Positions 1 through 9,160 of a stretch of 64,000 nt of DNA are shown here, piece after piece. Every line of letters begins with the position of its first letter. Positions within the stretch are counted from its first letter, which is position 1. The notes under the pieces were generated by a model. That model did not search any database. It had not been told where the DNA came from and saw nothing but the letters and a program-made list of their open reading frames with translations. Made by a program: the position numbers and the translations under genes. Source of the stretch: Methylobacterium gossipiicola (GTDB lineage: Bacteria; Pseudomonadota; Alphaproteobacteria; Rhizobiales; Beijerinckiaceae); contig NZ_FOPM01000003.1 of assembly GCF_900113485.1 (NCBI RefSeq), positions 241,401-305,400 of the forward strand. Reading direction: 5' to 3'.

Positions 1-1046
1 TAGAGGCCGCCCGCCACGGCCAGACCCGCGAAGGAGGCGGTGATGCGCAGGCCCGTGCCGGTGGCGAGGAAGTCGGCGGCCCCCAGCATCGCGCCGGAGA
101 CCGGGGCCAAGTGCGCGACGGTCCAGGCGAGGTCGAGGCCGAACGCGCCCATCAGGAGGGCGCCGACGGGGGTGGGCAGGAGCACGATGCGGCCGCTCGC
201 GAGCCACGAGGCGAGGCCGGAGCCCACCGCGATGCCGACCGAGAACACGGCGAGCAGCAGGGTCACCACGGTCTCGGAGCCGTTGAGACTCGTGCGCACC
301 AGCACCGGCAGCAGGGCGAGGATCACGGCGCCGACGAGCCAGAACCAGCTGACGATGACGGCGCCGCGCCACAGGCGCGTGTCGCGCCAGAGTTCGCGGA
401 TGAGGCTTGCGGTGGAGCGGGCGACGTTGGGATCGACGCGCAGGTTCGGGGCGGCCTCGCCGGTGGAGGGGATGGCGCGGGCCGAGAGCCAGCACAGCAC
501 CGCGAACACCATGATGAGGCCGCTGAACGCCAGGGCGTCGCCCCCCATGGCGGCGGCGAGGCCCGCCACGATGGTGCCGAGGAGGATGGCCAGGAAGGTC
601 GCGGCCTCCACCAGGGCGTTGCCGGCGGTGAGCTCCTCGCGGCGCAGGTGGTCGGGCAGGATGCCGTACTTGATGGGGCCGAACAGGGCCGCGATGGTGC
701 CGAACAGACCGAGCGCCACGAACAGCACCGGCACGGAATGCAGCCAGAATCCCAGGGCGGCGGCGGCGGCCCCGAAGATCTCGGCGAATTTCAGCCGCCG
801 GGCGATGAGCGCCTTGTCGTAGCGGTCGGCCATCTCGCCGCCGAGACCCGACAGGATGAAGAACGGCCCGATGAACACCGCGCCCGCCAGGGTGACGAGC
901 ATCCCCGACCCTTCAGCCTCGCCGCCGACCTGGAACAGGATGAGGAAAACCAGGGCGTTCTTCAAAAAATTGTCGTTGAAGGCCGAGAAGAACTGGCACC
1001 AGAACAGGGGCGCGAACCGGCGCGCGGTCATCAAGTCACGGAACAT
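1..1046 (-). CDS. MFS transporter domain of a lysophospholipid transporter / acyl-ACP-phospholipid acyltransferase-type protein (partial, 3' end off window)
   Basis: An open frame runs from an ATG at 1046 to the left edge without a stop (about 348 residues). It starts MFRDLMTARRFAPLFWCQFF and continues with an FNDNFLKNA motif, then several hydrophobic membrane segments. This matches the N-terminal LplT-like MFS module of proteins in which a lysophospholipid flippase is fused to a PlsC acyltransferase and an AMP-ligase domain; those later domains would lie outside the window. Such proteins bring lysophospholipids across the inner membrane and re-acylate them. A good ribosome site (AAGGAGA) lies about 8 bases upstream of the ATG. 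The gene is divergent from a TetR regulator, which probably controls it. The MFS assignment is strong; the downstream fusion is inferred from family resemblance only. Confidence 0.8.
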   Translation of the reverse strand, partial: MFRDLMTARRFAPLFWCQFFSAFNDNFLKNALVFLILFQVGGEAEGSGMLVTLAGAVFIGPFFILSGLGGEMADRYDKALIARRLKFAEIFGAAAAALGFWLHSVPVLFVALGLFGTIAALFGPIKYGILPDHLRREELTAGNALVEAATFLAILLGTIVAGLAAAMGGDALAFSGLIMVFAVLCWLSARAIPSTGEAAPNLRVDPNVARSTASLIRELWRDTRLWRGAVIVSWFWLVGAVILALLPVLVRTSLNGSETVVTLLLAVFSVGIAVGSGLASWLASGRIVLLPTPVGALLMGAFGLDLAWTVAHLAPVSGAMLGAADFLATGTGLRITASFAGLAVAGGL

Positions 1047-1351
1047 CGCGGGTCTCCTTGGCCGCGCATGACTGCCCGGCGGTCGACGAAGCGTCAAATC
1101 CGAGGCCGTTTCAGCCGGCCGACCCCTTGCCTCGCATGCATTGAACGTCGTTTAAATCCGTGACGCGCGCAATCCGTTTCGGGCGGGCGCGGCACGGGGC
1201 CGTGCGAAGGCACACAAAGAATTGATCGGATGTCCGAGGGAATAGAAAGCTATCAAATTTAAGGATGTGTCATCTTTGGCTCGTCGATCTAACGCAGCTT
1301 TCCTGACTATCCTGATCGAATGGATCCGAAACAGGCGGTGGAGTATCGATT
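1047..1351. other. Divergent intergenic region between the MFS/acyltransferase gene and the TetR gene
   Basis: This 305-bp stretch holds no convincing gene. It must contain both divergent promoters. The only clear element is a dyad at 1141-1155, listed separately. Sequence between 1210 and 1330 is noticeably more AT-rich than the neighbouring genes, as expected of a promoter region. Confidence 0.6.
1141..1155. promoter_or_regulatory. Candidate TetR-type operator (15-bp dyad)
   Basis: The sequence TTGAACGTCGTTTAA is an imperfect inverted repeat around its central base (arms TTgAACG / CGTTtAA). TetR-family repressors commonly bind palindromes of about this length, and it lies in the divergent region between a TetR gene and its likely target, about 95 bases upstream of the target's ATG. 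Binding by the adjacent regulator is inferred. Confidence 0.4.
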
Positions 1352-1972
1352 TTGACCAAGACGGCGCGACGCGGAACGGGACCACGCGGAGACCACAGTC
1401 GCGAAGAGTTCCAGGCGCTCGTCGCGAAGGCCGCCGAGGGACTGGTGCGCAAGGAAGGCGCGCGCGGGTTGGGGATGCGCCGCCTCGCCGCGGTGATCGG
1501 CTACGCGCCGAACTCGATCTACAATGCGGTCGGCGACCTCGACACGGTGATCATGCGGGTCAATGCCCGCACCCTGGAGCGCCTGCACGACGCCCTGGCG
1601 GCGGCGGTCTCGGGCGACGCGTCGCCCCAGGCCAACGCCGAGTCCCTGGCGCAGGCCTATCTCGGGTTCGTGGATGCGGACCCCCAGGTCTGGAGCCTCG
1701 TGTTCGAGCACGCCCTGGCGCCGGACGCCGCGTTTCCCGAGTGGTATGCCGAAGCCCTGGGGCGGACCATCGCGATCGTCGACGCGGCCCTGGCGCCGCT
1801 CATTCCGCAGGCCGACGAGCGTCGGCAGGCGGTGGCGACCCTCTGGGCGGGCCTGCACGGCCTCGCCTCCCTCTCGACCTCGCGCAAGCTCGCCGTGCTG
1901 ACGCCCGAACCGCCCGGCGACCTCGCCCGCCTCCTGGTGCGGCGGTTCCTCGGTGGGGCGGCCGCGACGTGA
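1352..1972 (+). CDS. TetR/AcrR family transcriptional regulator
   Basis: The 206-residue protein has an N-terminal helix-turn-helix (about residues 18-65, including GMRRLAAVIGYAPNSIYNAV) typical of TetR repressors. Its C-terminal ligand-binding domain contains LWAGLHGLASL, resembling the WHG-type TetR C-terminal domain. Translation begins at a TTG preceded by GGTGGAG. It is divergent from the MFS/acyltransferase gene and is probably its repressor, perhaps sensing a lipid or acyl derivative; the ligand cannot be read from sequence. A 107-bp dispersed repeat begins 16 bases after its stop codon. Confidence 0.88.
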   Translation: MTKTARRGTGPRGDHSREEFQALVAKAAEGLVRKEGARGLGMRRLAAVIGYAPNSIYNAVGDLDTVIMRVNARTLERLHDALAAAVSGDASPQANAESLAQAYLGFVDADPQVWSLVFEHALAPDAAFPEWYAEALGRTIAIVDAALAPLIPQADERRQAVATLWAGLHGLASLSTSRKLAVLTPEPPGDLARLLVRRFLGGAAAT

Positions 1973-1988
1973 CGCGGTCTCCATTCCG

Positions 1989-2095
1989 AGTGCTGTGACG
2001 CAATCACTTCGTTCCTGCGCCAGAGCACGAGGCTTTTGTTTTGGCATCAATTTTCCCAGACACGGCTGAAGCCTCCGTCTGGATCGATGCACGAG
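1989..2095 (+). repeat. 107-bp dispersed palindromic repeat, family A, copy 1
   Basis: This copy begins AGTGCTGTGACGCAATCAC and ends GGATCGATGCACGAG. Nearly identical sequence recurs at 4840-4946, 8793-8899 and, inverted, 20795-20901. It contains two potential hairpins. The first pairs GTGCT with AGCAC and encloses GTGA-CGCAA-TCAC; it is followed by a T-rich GGCTTTTGTTTT. The second pairs CCAGAC with GTCTGG and encloses GGCT-GA-AGCC. It has no coding capacity. It may act as a 3'-end or terminator element. Confidence 0.9.
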
Positions 2096-2295
2096 CGAGC
2101 GGACACTGAATCCGCCGAAGCGATGAATGACATGGGCGTGATGATTTCCGAGGAGAATTGAAGTCCTTCATCAATCCGCATCGGATGTGTATTGACGGAT
2201 TAAAACTAAATTAATTTTTTTGCCATAAGCAGGGGTTTGTCTGACGGGCGTCAAAATGTTCTAGGGTGTCTATTTTTCGTAAGACAAAACATCAA

Positions 2296-3570
2296 ATGTC
2301 TATGCCTTTCAAGAGCTTCAGGCGTGACAGTGCGGGAACGCTGCCGATCCTGTTCGCCGCGGCTCTGTTGCCCCTGCTTGGTTTTGCAGGCGGAGCGATC
2401 GACTACGGGCGATCCCTCGTCGATCGAACCCGCTTGAACAACGCCCTCGATGCCGCCGTGATTGCCGGCGCGCAAGCTGCGGGGCAGGCGGATACCAAAG
2501 GTCTGAGTCAGCCGATGGTTATCGCGGCGGCCAACGCGGCGGCCTTGGCTTCGTTCAAGGCGAACTTCAAGCTGCCTACGGACGCAAAGCCGGTGTTTTC
2601 GACTCAGATCACCGATCGCTCCGTTCTGGTGAATGGAAGCTATACGGCCTCCACGTCGGCGACGCTGCTGCAGGTCCTGGGGTTCCGATCACTGCCGATT
2701 CAGGGCATCGCCCAGTCCGGCGTCGATCTGGCGCCCGCGGTCGATATCTATCTTCTGGTCGATGTGTCGGGATCGATGGCGACCGGCGCCACCGCGTCCG
2801 ACATCGCCGCCCTTCGCGCCAACCTGGGCGGTTGCGCCTTCGCCTGCCACGACGGCGTGAAGGTTCGAGGGACCAATTACGATTCCTTCGAATGGGCGCA
2901 AGCCAACGGGATCGGTTTACGCTTGAATGAAATGAACACGGGTCTCAAGGATTTCATGAGCTGGCTTCAAAAGCAGCCCAATGCCGGGACCCGCTTTCGC
3001 GTCGCACTCTATAGCTTTAGCAACAACTTGACGAAACTCGTGGATATCACGAGCGACCTCACCCAGGTCGGGATCAACCTCCCCAAGCTTCCAAGCGCTT
3101 CGAGCCGCACCGAGGGGGGGACGCATTTCATGGAGAACATGCCGCAATTCGCCTCGGTCGTCGGCGTTGGCGGCGACGGAATCACCCGGCCCAAAAAGCT
3201 CGTGATCATCGCGACCGATGGGGTGCAGGATAAGGACAGAACCTGGGCGGAAGCCGCCAATCCCGTCGCGGCCGGCCAGGGTGTCGCGCCCTTCGCGCCG
3301 GCGGCGTGCCGGACGCTCGATCAGAGCGTCTTCGTCGGCGTGCTCTATACGCCGTACATCGACCTGAACTGGGACTGGGGCTTCAACGCGACCCTGGGGC
3401 AGCCCAGCCAAGTCGGCGGCAAGGGGCGACGCTTCGACGACATCGTCCCGCAACTCCAATCCTGCGCGTCGGCCGCGAATCTCTATGTCAACGCATCCAC
3501 CGTGACTTCGGTGGGCGAGGCGTTCGCGGCCATCGTGAAAGTCTTCACGCAAATTCGGCTCTCGAAGTGA
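2296..3570 (+). CDS. TadG-like pilus-associated protein with von Willebrand factor A domain
   Basis: The N terminus has a basic stretch, then a single hydrophobic segment (PILFAAALLPLLGFAGGAIDY), typical of the TadE/TadG pseudopilin-like N-terminal region. The rest is a vWA domain with a MIDAS motif DVSGS near residue 156 and a later acidic strand, IIATDGVQ. TadG proteins belong to the Flp/Tad pilus system and act at the envelope. It starts a three-gene unit, overlapping the next gene by four bases (GTGA). The start is uncertain: ATG 2296 and ATG 2302 are both plausible and an in-frame GTG lies at 2266; none has a strong ribosome site. No pilus motor or secretin genes are nearby. Confidence 0.8.
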   Translation: MSMPFKSFRRDSAGTLPILFAAALLPLLGFAGGAIDYGRSLVDRTRLNNALDAAVIAGAQAAGQADTKGLSQPMVIAAANAAALASFKANFKLPTDAKPVFSTQITDRSVLVNGSYTASTSATLLQVLGFRSLPIQGIAQSGVDLAPAVDIYLLVDVSGSMATGATASDIAALRANLGGCAFACHDGVKVRGTNYDSFEWAQANGIGLRLNEMNTGLKDFMSWLQKQPNAGTRFRVALYSFSNNLTKLVDITSDLTQVGINLPKLPSASSRTEGGTHFMENMPQFASVVGVGGDGITRPKKLVIIATDGVQDKDRTWAEAANPVAAGQGVAPFAPAACRTLDQSVFVGVLYTPYIDLNWDWGFNATLGQPSQVGGKGRRFDDIVPQLQSCASAANLYVNASTVTSVGEAFAAIVKVFTQIRLSK

Positions 3571-4151
3571 CGGTCCGACGGCGCATCGGACATTTTCTCG
3601 CGGACGATCGCGGAAGTTACGCGATCGAATTCGCCATGGTGAGTGGTTTGTTCGTCATCGTGATTCTCGCGATCATGCAATACGCCATGTTCTTCATGGC
3701 CCGGCAGGGATTGGATGCGGCCCTCCAGCGCGGGGTGCGAAGCCTGGCGACGGGGGGCTTCCAGAGGAGCACGGCAACGCTGACGAAGACCTCCGATCTT
3801 CTGGCGGCCCTTCAAGCGAAGATCTGCGCCGAGGATGCCCAGGCCGATCTGAAATTGTTCGACTGTCGTCAGGTCAAACTGGACGTGAAAGTCGTCAGTG
3901 ACTTCTCCGGGGGTCCCTTCGACAGCGCCCTGGATGCGCAGACGGGCGATTGGTCGACGAGCGCCGGAACCTCTTATAGCTGTCCAAAACCCCATAGCAT
4001 CGTCTTGCTGCGCGGAAGTCTGAAGTTTCCGCTCTTCGCAAGCCCTTTCGGATTCAGTCTCGGCAGATTTTTCGATGGATCCGCGCTCATCCAATCGGCC
4101 TCCGCCTTCAGGGTCGAATCCTACATTCCCCCGACGGCGGGGGCATGCTGA
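3567..4151 (+). CDS. TadE-like pilus assembly protein
   Basis: The 194-residue protein starts at a GTG overlapping the upstream TGA. It carries the TadE signature: a short basic N terminus, then DDRGSYAIEFAMVSGLFVIV with a conserved Glu before a hydrophobic helix, and a periplasmic C-terminal domain with several cysteines. TadE proteins are minor pseudopilins of the Tad/Flp secretion system. It is translationally coupled to the vWA-TadG gene and is followed 30 bases later by a second TadE-like gene. Confidence 0.78.
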   Translation: MTVRRRIGHFLADDRGSYAIEFAMVSGLFVIVILAIMQYAMFFMARQGLDAALQRGVRSLATGGFQRSTATLTKTSDLLAALQAKICAEDAQADLKLFDCRQVKLDVKVVSDFSGGPFDSALDAQTGDWSTSAGTSYSCPKPHSIVLLRGSLKFPLFASPFGFSLGRFFDGSALIQSASAFRVESYIPPTAGAC

Positions 4152-4181
4152 CAGGGCCTGCGCCGATACGGACGAGCGAGC

Positions 4182-4841
4182 ATGATCCGCGTGTTAAGGA
4201 CCGTGAGGCGCGCGCAGCGTCGCTGGAACGGCGATGCCGCCGGCGTCGCGGCGATCGAATTTTCCCTCATCCTTCCGATCGTTCTCGTCTTGCTGGTGGG
4301 CTGCATCGAGATCGTCAACGCCATCGAAAACTGGCGGCGGGTCCTCATCGTCGTCCGGACCGCGGCGGATCTCGCCTCTCAGGGCGATGCGCAGAATCCG
4401 GTGGCCGACAGTGTCATGAACGACATCCTTTCGGCCACCACCCTGGCGATCGCCCCTTATGACATCGCGAAGATGACGATCACCATCTCCGCCCTGGGGG
4501 TGGGCGTGAACACGGCGTCCCTGCTCAACCCTTACGTCTGCTCGTCGTGGTCATTCGGCGCGCAGCCGCGTGGCGTGGGTCCGGCGAGCGATCTGACGGT
4601 GCCGCCGAATTATCAGCGGATCGGCGCCCGCTACGTGCTCGCCGAGGTCTCGATGCCCTATACCTTGGTGCTCGGGACCGTTTTCTCCAAGATCGTGAAG
4701 GACTTCGAACTGCCGGTGACTTGGCGGGAATCCCTTGCCTGGCCGGTTCGCGGCGGGGTCGCCTATTCGGCGCTCTCCGACAGCGAAGTCGTTTTCCAGA
4801 AACGGGGCGGCTCCAACCCCGCCCCCTGCCCGCAAAGCTAG
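4182..4841 (+). CDS. TadE/TadG-like pilus assembly protein
   Basis: This 219-residue protein has the TadE-like N terminus GVAAIEFSLILPIVLVLLVG, with the Glu-Phe pair preceding a single membrane helix, followed by a soluble domain. It is the last gene of the TadG-TadE-TadE unit. The three presumably form minor pilin or adhesin components acting with a Tad machine encoded elsewhere. Its TAG stop codon is formed at the edge of a family A repeat, so the repeat may have inserted at the 3' end and defined the present C terminus. Confidence 0.75.
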   Translation: MIRVLRTVRRAQRRWNGDAAGVAAIEFSLILPIVLVLLVGCIEIVNAIENWRRVLIVVRTAADLASQGDAQNPVADSVMNDILSATTLAIAPYDIAKMTITISALGVGVNTASLLNPYVCSSWSFGAQPRGVGPASDLTVPPNYQRIGARYVLAEVSMPYTLVLGTVFSKIVKDFELPVTWRESLAWPVRGGVAYSALSDSEVVFQKRGGSNPAPCPQS

Positions 4842-4946
4842 TGCTGTGACGCCATCACTTCGTTCCTGCGCCAGAGCACGAGGCTTTTGTTTTTGCATCA
4901 AGTGTCCCAGACACGGCTGAAGCCTCCGTCTGGATCGATGCACGAG
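4840..4946 (+). repeat. 107-bp dispersed palindromic repeat, family A, copy 2
   Basis: This copy aligns end to end with copy 1 (AGTGCTGTGACG to GATGCACGAG) with a few substitutions, for example TTTTTGCATCAAGTGTCCC replacing the usual T-rich centre. Its first bases overlap the TAG stop codon of the upstream TadE-like gene. Both internal hairpins are preserved in outline. Confidence 0.9.
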
Positions 4947-5013
4947 GGACCTCTCGACGCCGACACGCCGACCGGGTCGCCGAGGGCGTCCCCCGCGTCG
5001 GTCGAGCCCGCCC

Positions 5014-5919
5014 CTATCCCGCGTGCCGCAGGCTCGCGGCGATAGCCTCGGCCCGCGCCCGGGTCAGGGCCAGGAACTTCTCGACGATCGGGCCGCCATC
5101 CGGGTGGTGGAGGGCGTGGACGTCGGCGGTCGCGCCGCATTCCGCGAGGGGCCGGCACACCACCCGGGCGTGGCGGAGGTGGCCGACGAATTCCGGCACG
5201 ATGGCGATGCCGAGCCCGGCGGCGACGAGGCTGACGAGGGAGGTCGCCTCGTTCACCTGCTGCGAGATGCGGGGGGTGAAGCCGGCGCCCAGGCACCGGC
5301 TCCAGATCTCCCGCGCGAATTGCGATTCGCTCGGGTTGAGGATCGCGAACGTCTCGTGCGCGAGGTCCCCGAGGGGGATCTCCGTCCGGTCGGCGAGGGG
5401 GTGATCGGCCGGCAGGACCACGCTCAGGCCCTCGCGCCACGCCGGTTCCAGGGTGAAATCCGTCTCGCGTGGCGGGCTGCGCAGGAAGATGAGATCGACC
5501 TGATGCGACTTCAGGGCGAAGATCTGCCGGTTGGGCGACATCTCGTGGATGCGCAGATCGACGTCTGCGTGCCGCTGCCCGAAGGCGTGGACGATGCCGC
5601 CGAGCGGCCCGGCCAGGACCGAGCCCGTGAGCCCGATGTTGAGGATGCCGGCGGTGCCGTTGCCGATGGCGCGGGCCCGATCCATGGCCTCACCGGATTT
5701 CTCCAGGATGCTTTCGGCCCGCGCCAGGAAATCGTGCCCGGCGCGGGTGAGGACCACCCGGCGCGTCGTCCGCTCGAACAGATCGGTGCCGACCTCGAGT
5801 TCGAGGGCGCGGATCTGCTGGCTCAGGGGCGGCTGCGAGATGCCGAGGCTCTCGGCCGCGGCCGTGAAACTGAGGTGCCGGGCGACGGCGACGAAATAGC
5901 GAAGATGCCGGAGTTCCAC
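5014..5919 (-). CDS. LysR family transcriptional regulator
   Basis: The 301-residue protein has a classical LysR winged helix (residues 1-60, MELRHLRYFVAVARHLSFT and GISQPPLSQQIRALE) followed by a periplasmic-binding-like effector domain. It starts at a GTG. It is divergent from the dctA-like symporter and the allE/allA genes, so it most likely activates that unit in response to a ureide or organic acid. The effector cannot be deduced. An inverted repeat in the shared promoter region (5969-5982) is a possible binding site. Confidence 0.9.
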   Translation of the reverse strand: MELRHLRYFVAVARHLSFTAAAESLGISQPPLSQQIRALELEVGTDLFERTTRRVVLTRAGHDFLARAESILEKSGEAMDRARAIGNGTAGILNIGLTGSVLAGPLGGIVHAFGQRHADVDLRIHEMSPNRQIFALKSHQVDLIFLRSPPRETDFTLEPAWREGLSVVLPADHPLADRTEIPLGDLAHETFAILNPSESQFAREIWSRCLGAGFTPRISQQVNEATSLVSLVAAGLGIAIVPEFVGHLRHARVVCRPLAECGATADVHALHHPDGGPIVEKFLALTRARAEAIAASLRHAG

Positions 5920-5968
5920 GCACCCAATCCATATGTTTTGCGGATGAGCTAAGACACATGAAATATTT

Positions 5969-5982
5969 GACGTCTAGATGTC
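5969..5982. promoter_or_regulatory. Candidate operator dyad in the LysR-symporter divergent region
   Basis: GACGTCTAGATGTC is a 14-bp imperfect palindrome (12 of 14 positions symmetric) centred on CTAG. It lies 50 bases upstream of the LysR start and about 150 bases upstream of the symporter start. TTGACG at 5967-5972 could be a -35 element overlapping it. Use by the adjacent LysR protein is inferred. Confidence 0.3.
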
Positions 5983-6130
5983 GCCGGGAGATCGTGCGGC
6001 CCGGTCCCCCACGAGGCCGGCCTGTCGCACCCCGGTGCGGATTTTGCTCGATTCGATGGGACTTCCGAGGCCGCGCATCCGGGTACTCGGAACCGTCGCC
6101 GGTTTTCCAATCGAAAAGGGGGAGGTTCGC

Positions 6131-7441
6131 ATGAGGCGCTTCTTCGCGTCGCTGTTCGGGCAGGTCGTGGCCGCCCTCGTGCTCGGTGTCGTCATCGGCA
6201 TCGCCAAGCCCGATCTCGCCGTGGCCCTGAAGCCGCTGGGCGATGGCTTCATCAAGCTCATCAAGATGGCGATCGCCCCCCTGGTGTTCGGTGTCGTCGT
6301 GCACGGCATCGTCGGCGCCGGGGACCTGCGCAAGGTCGGCCGCGTCGGGCTCAAATCCCTCATCTACTTCGAGGCGGTCACCACCATCGCCCTCGTGCTC
6401 GGCATCGTCCTCGCCTACGTGTTCGAGCCGGGGCGCGGCATGAACGTCGACCCGACTACCCTCGATGCCAAGGCGCTGGCCGGCTACACCGACCGGGTCG
6501 GGCAGGTGACCGGCACCGTCGATTTCCTCATGAAGCTCATCCCCACCACGGTGGTGGATGCCTTCGCCAAGGGCGACATCCTCCAGGTTCTCATCATCGC
6601 CATCCTGTTCGGCTCCGGCCTCGCCCTGCTCGGCGAGTCCGGCAAGCCCCTGGCCGAGAGCATCGAGCGCATCACCAACGTGCTGTTCAAGGTGATCGGC
6701 TTCATCGTGCGCCTCGCGCCGCTCGGCGTCCTCGGGGCCGTGGCCTTCACGGTGGGCAAGTACGGCGTCGGCTCCCTGAAGCAGCTCGGCGTCCTCGTGG
6801 TGCTGTTCTATGCCGGTGTCGCGTTCTTCGTGTTCGTGGTCCTCGGCGCCATCCTGAAGGCGGCGGGATTCAGCCTGCTCAAGCTCCTCGCCTACCTGCG
6901 CGAGGAACTCCTCGTCGTGGCCGGCACCGCCTCGTCGGACAGCGTGCTGCCGCAGGTGATGCGCAAGTTGGAGCGCCTCGGCATCAAGGATTCGACGGTG
7001 GGCCTCGTGATCCCCACGGGCTACTCGTTCAACCTCGATGCCTTCTCGCTCTACCTGACTCTCGCCACCGTGTTCATCGCGCAGGCCACGAACACCGACC
7101 TGTCCTTCGGCCACCTGCTCCTCATCCTCGGCATCGCGCTCCTCACCTCGAAGGGCGCCCACGGGATTCCGGGCTCGGCCATCGTGGTGCTGGCCGCCAC
7201 CCTCTCGGCGGTGCCGGACATCCCGGTGATCGGCCTCGTGCTGGTCCTGTCCATCGATTGGTTCGTCGGCATCGCCCGGGCGCTGGGCAACCTCATCGGC
7301 AATTGCGTGGCCACCGTGGTGATCGCCGCCTGGGAGGGCGACATCGACCGGGCGCAGGCGCACCGGGTCCTCGACGGCGACGTCGCCGTCGACACCAAGA
7401 CGGCCCTCGACGCCCCCATCGTGACCGCCAAGCCCGCCTGA
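6131..7441 (+). CDS. dctA: Dicarboxylate/amino acid:cation symporter, DctA-like
   Basis: The 436-residue protein is the usual length for the DAACS family. It starts FFASLFGQVVAALVLGVVIG and contains the family signatures GTASSDSVLPQVMRKLE and VIPTGYSFNLD, with multiple membrane helices and re-entrant loops. These carriers import C4-dicarboxylates or related acids with sodium or protons. The ATG at 6131 is chosen because GGGGGAGG precedes it by about 6 bases and because it gives the family's normal N terminus; the frame is open further upstream. It is followed 19 bases later by allE, so its substrate may be a ureide-pathway acid or a dicarboxylate taken up under the same conditions. Confidence 0.88.
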   Translation: MRRFFASLFGQVVAALVLGVVIGIAKPDLAVALKPLGDGFIKLIKMAIAPLVFGVVVHGIVGAGDLRKVGRVGLKSLIYFEAVTTIALVLGIVLAYVFEPGRGMNVDPTTLDAKALAGYTDRVGQVTGTVDFLMKLIPTTVVDAFAKGDILQVLIIAILFGSGLALLGESGKPLAESIERITNVLFKVIGFIVRLAPLGVLGAVAFTVGKYGVGSLKQLGVLVVLFYAGVAFFVFVVLGAILKAAGFSLLKLLAYLREELLVVAGTASSDSVLPQVMRKLERLGIKDSTVGLVIPTGYSFNLDAFSLYLTLATVFIAQATNTDLSFGHLLLILGIALLTSKGAHGIPGSAIVVLAATLSAVPDIPVIGLVLVLSIDWFVGIARALGNLIGNCVATVVIAAWEGDIDRAQAHRVLDGDVAVDTKTALDAPIVTAKPA

Positions 7442-7460
7442 CACGAAGGAAAAGACGGCC

Positions 7461-8293
<833 letters not shown>

Positions 8294-8297
<4 letters not shown>

Positions 8298-8794
8298 GCG
8301 ACCGCACCGTCATCGCCGAACCCCTGACGGCCGAGGCGTTCGCGCCCTTCGGCCGGGTCATCGACCGCGCGCAGGGGGCGCCCCGGCCCATGAACGCCGG
8401 CAAGGCCCGCCGCTTCCACGATCTCGCGGCCATCGCGGTGGCGGGGGAGGGGGCCGAAGTCGTCGTCGGCCTCGTCGAGGCCGAGCCCTATCCCGTGCCC
8501 CTCGTGGTCGGCCTCGTGGAGCGCCATCCCCTGGGCGCCCAGGCCTTCGTGCCCCTGAACGCCGCGCCGTTCCTCGTGGTGGTCTGCCCCGACGCGGACG
8601 GCCGCCCCGGTCGCCCCCGCGCCTTCGTCACGGCCCCGGGCCAGGGCGTCTGCTACGCCGCCAACACCTGGCACGGCGTGCTGACCCCGTTCGGCGCCCC
8701 CCAGGATTTCGTGGTGATCGATCGCGGCGGACCGGGCGTGAACCTCGAGGAGCACACCTTCCCGGAAGCCTGGACGATCCGGCTCCCGGCCTAG
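8294..8794 (+). CDS. allA: Ureidoglycolate lyase
   Basis: The 166-residue protein is the family's usual length and begins with the typical AEPLTAEAFAPFGRVID. Later it has YAANTWHGVLTPFG, the AllA core motif with a histidine near the active site. It splits (S)-ureidoglycolate into glyoxylate and urea. The GTG start overlaps the allE stop (GTGA), so the two are translationally coupled. Glyoxylate feeds central metabolism and urea supplies nitrogen. Its TAG stop sits at the boundary of a family A repeat. Confidence 0.9.
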
Positions 8795-8899
8795 GGCTGT
8801 GACGCAATCACTTCGTTCCTGCGCCGGAGCACGAGGCTTTTGTTTTGGCATCAATTTTCCCGGACACGGCTGAAGCCGCCGTCTGGATCGATGCACTCG
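8793..8899 (+). repeat. 107-bp dispersed palindromic repeat, family A, copy 3
   Basis: This copy begins AGGGCTGTGACGCAATCAC and ends GGATCGATGCACTCG. It overlaps the stop codon of allA by two bases. Substitutions relative to copy 1 are few, including two in the second hairpin (CCGGAC and AAGCCGCC). It lies 56 bp before a family B repeat, so two repeat families are stacked between allA and the SWIM operon. Confidence 0.9.
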
Positions 8900-8955
8900 G
8901 GCTGAAGCCGCCCGCGACCGTGCCGGCAGCAAGCGCCGGATGGATCGAAGGTTAG

Positions 8956-9034
8956 AGTGCCTCACAAAACTCCCGCCCCGGGACGGTTCTCGCCCCGAAG
9001 ACGACGGTGCGGCGGGAGTTTTGTGAGAGACACT
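8956..9034 (+). repeat. 79-bp dispersed palindromic repeat, family B, copy 1
   Basis: The element is bounded by long inverted arms: the left begins AGTGCCTCACAAAACTCCCG and the right ends with CGGGAGTTTTGTGAGAGACACT (given here as positions 9013-9034). The centre includes CGGTTCTCGCC and GACGGTGC. A second copy, inverted, is at 63630-63708 with the same 79-bp length, and a decayed copy is at 19203-19281. It is non-coding and could fold into a long hairpin in either strand. Confidence 0.88.
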
Positions 9035-9160
9035 TAGTCCGCAGGGCAATCCAGCAAGAGGCGTAGAAGCGTCCCGTTTGTCAATCTTGGCCCCCTGGGA
9101 GCGAGGCGATAGTCTGCGCGGGCTCAGATTCGATCGACGAAAGTCCGGCCGCCGCGACGC

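Noticed and set aside
1989..2095. Family A repeat as an insertion sequence
   Set aside because: At 107 bp it has no transposase; no parent IS is present in the window, so it is listed only as a repeat.
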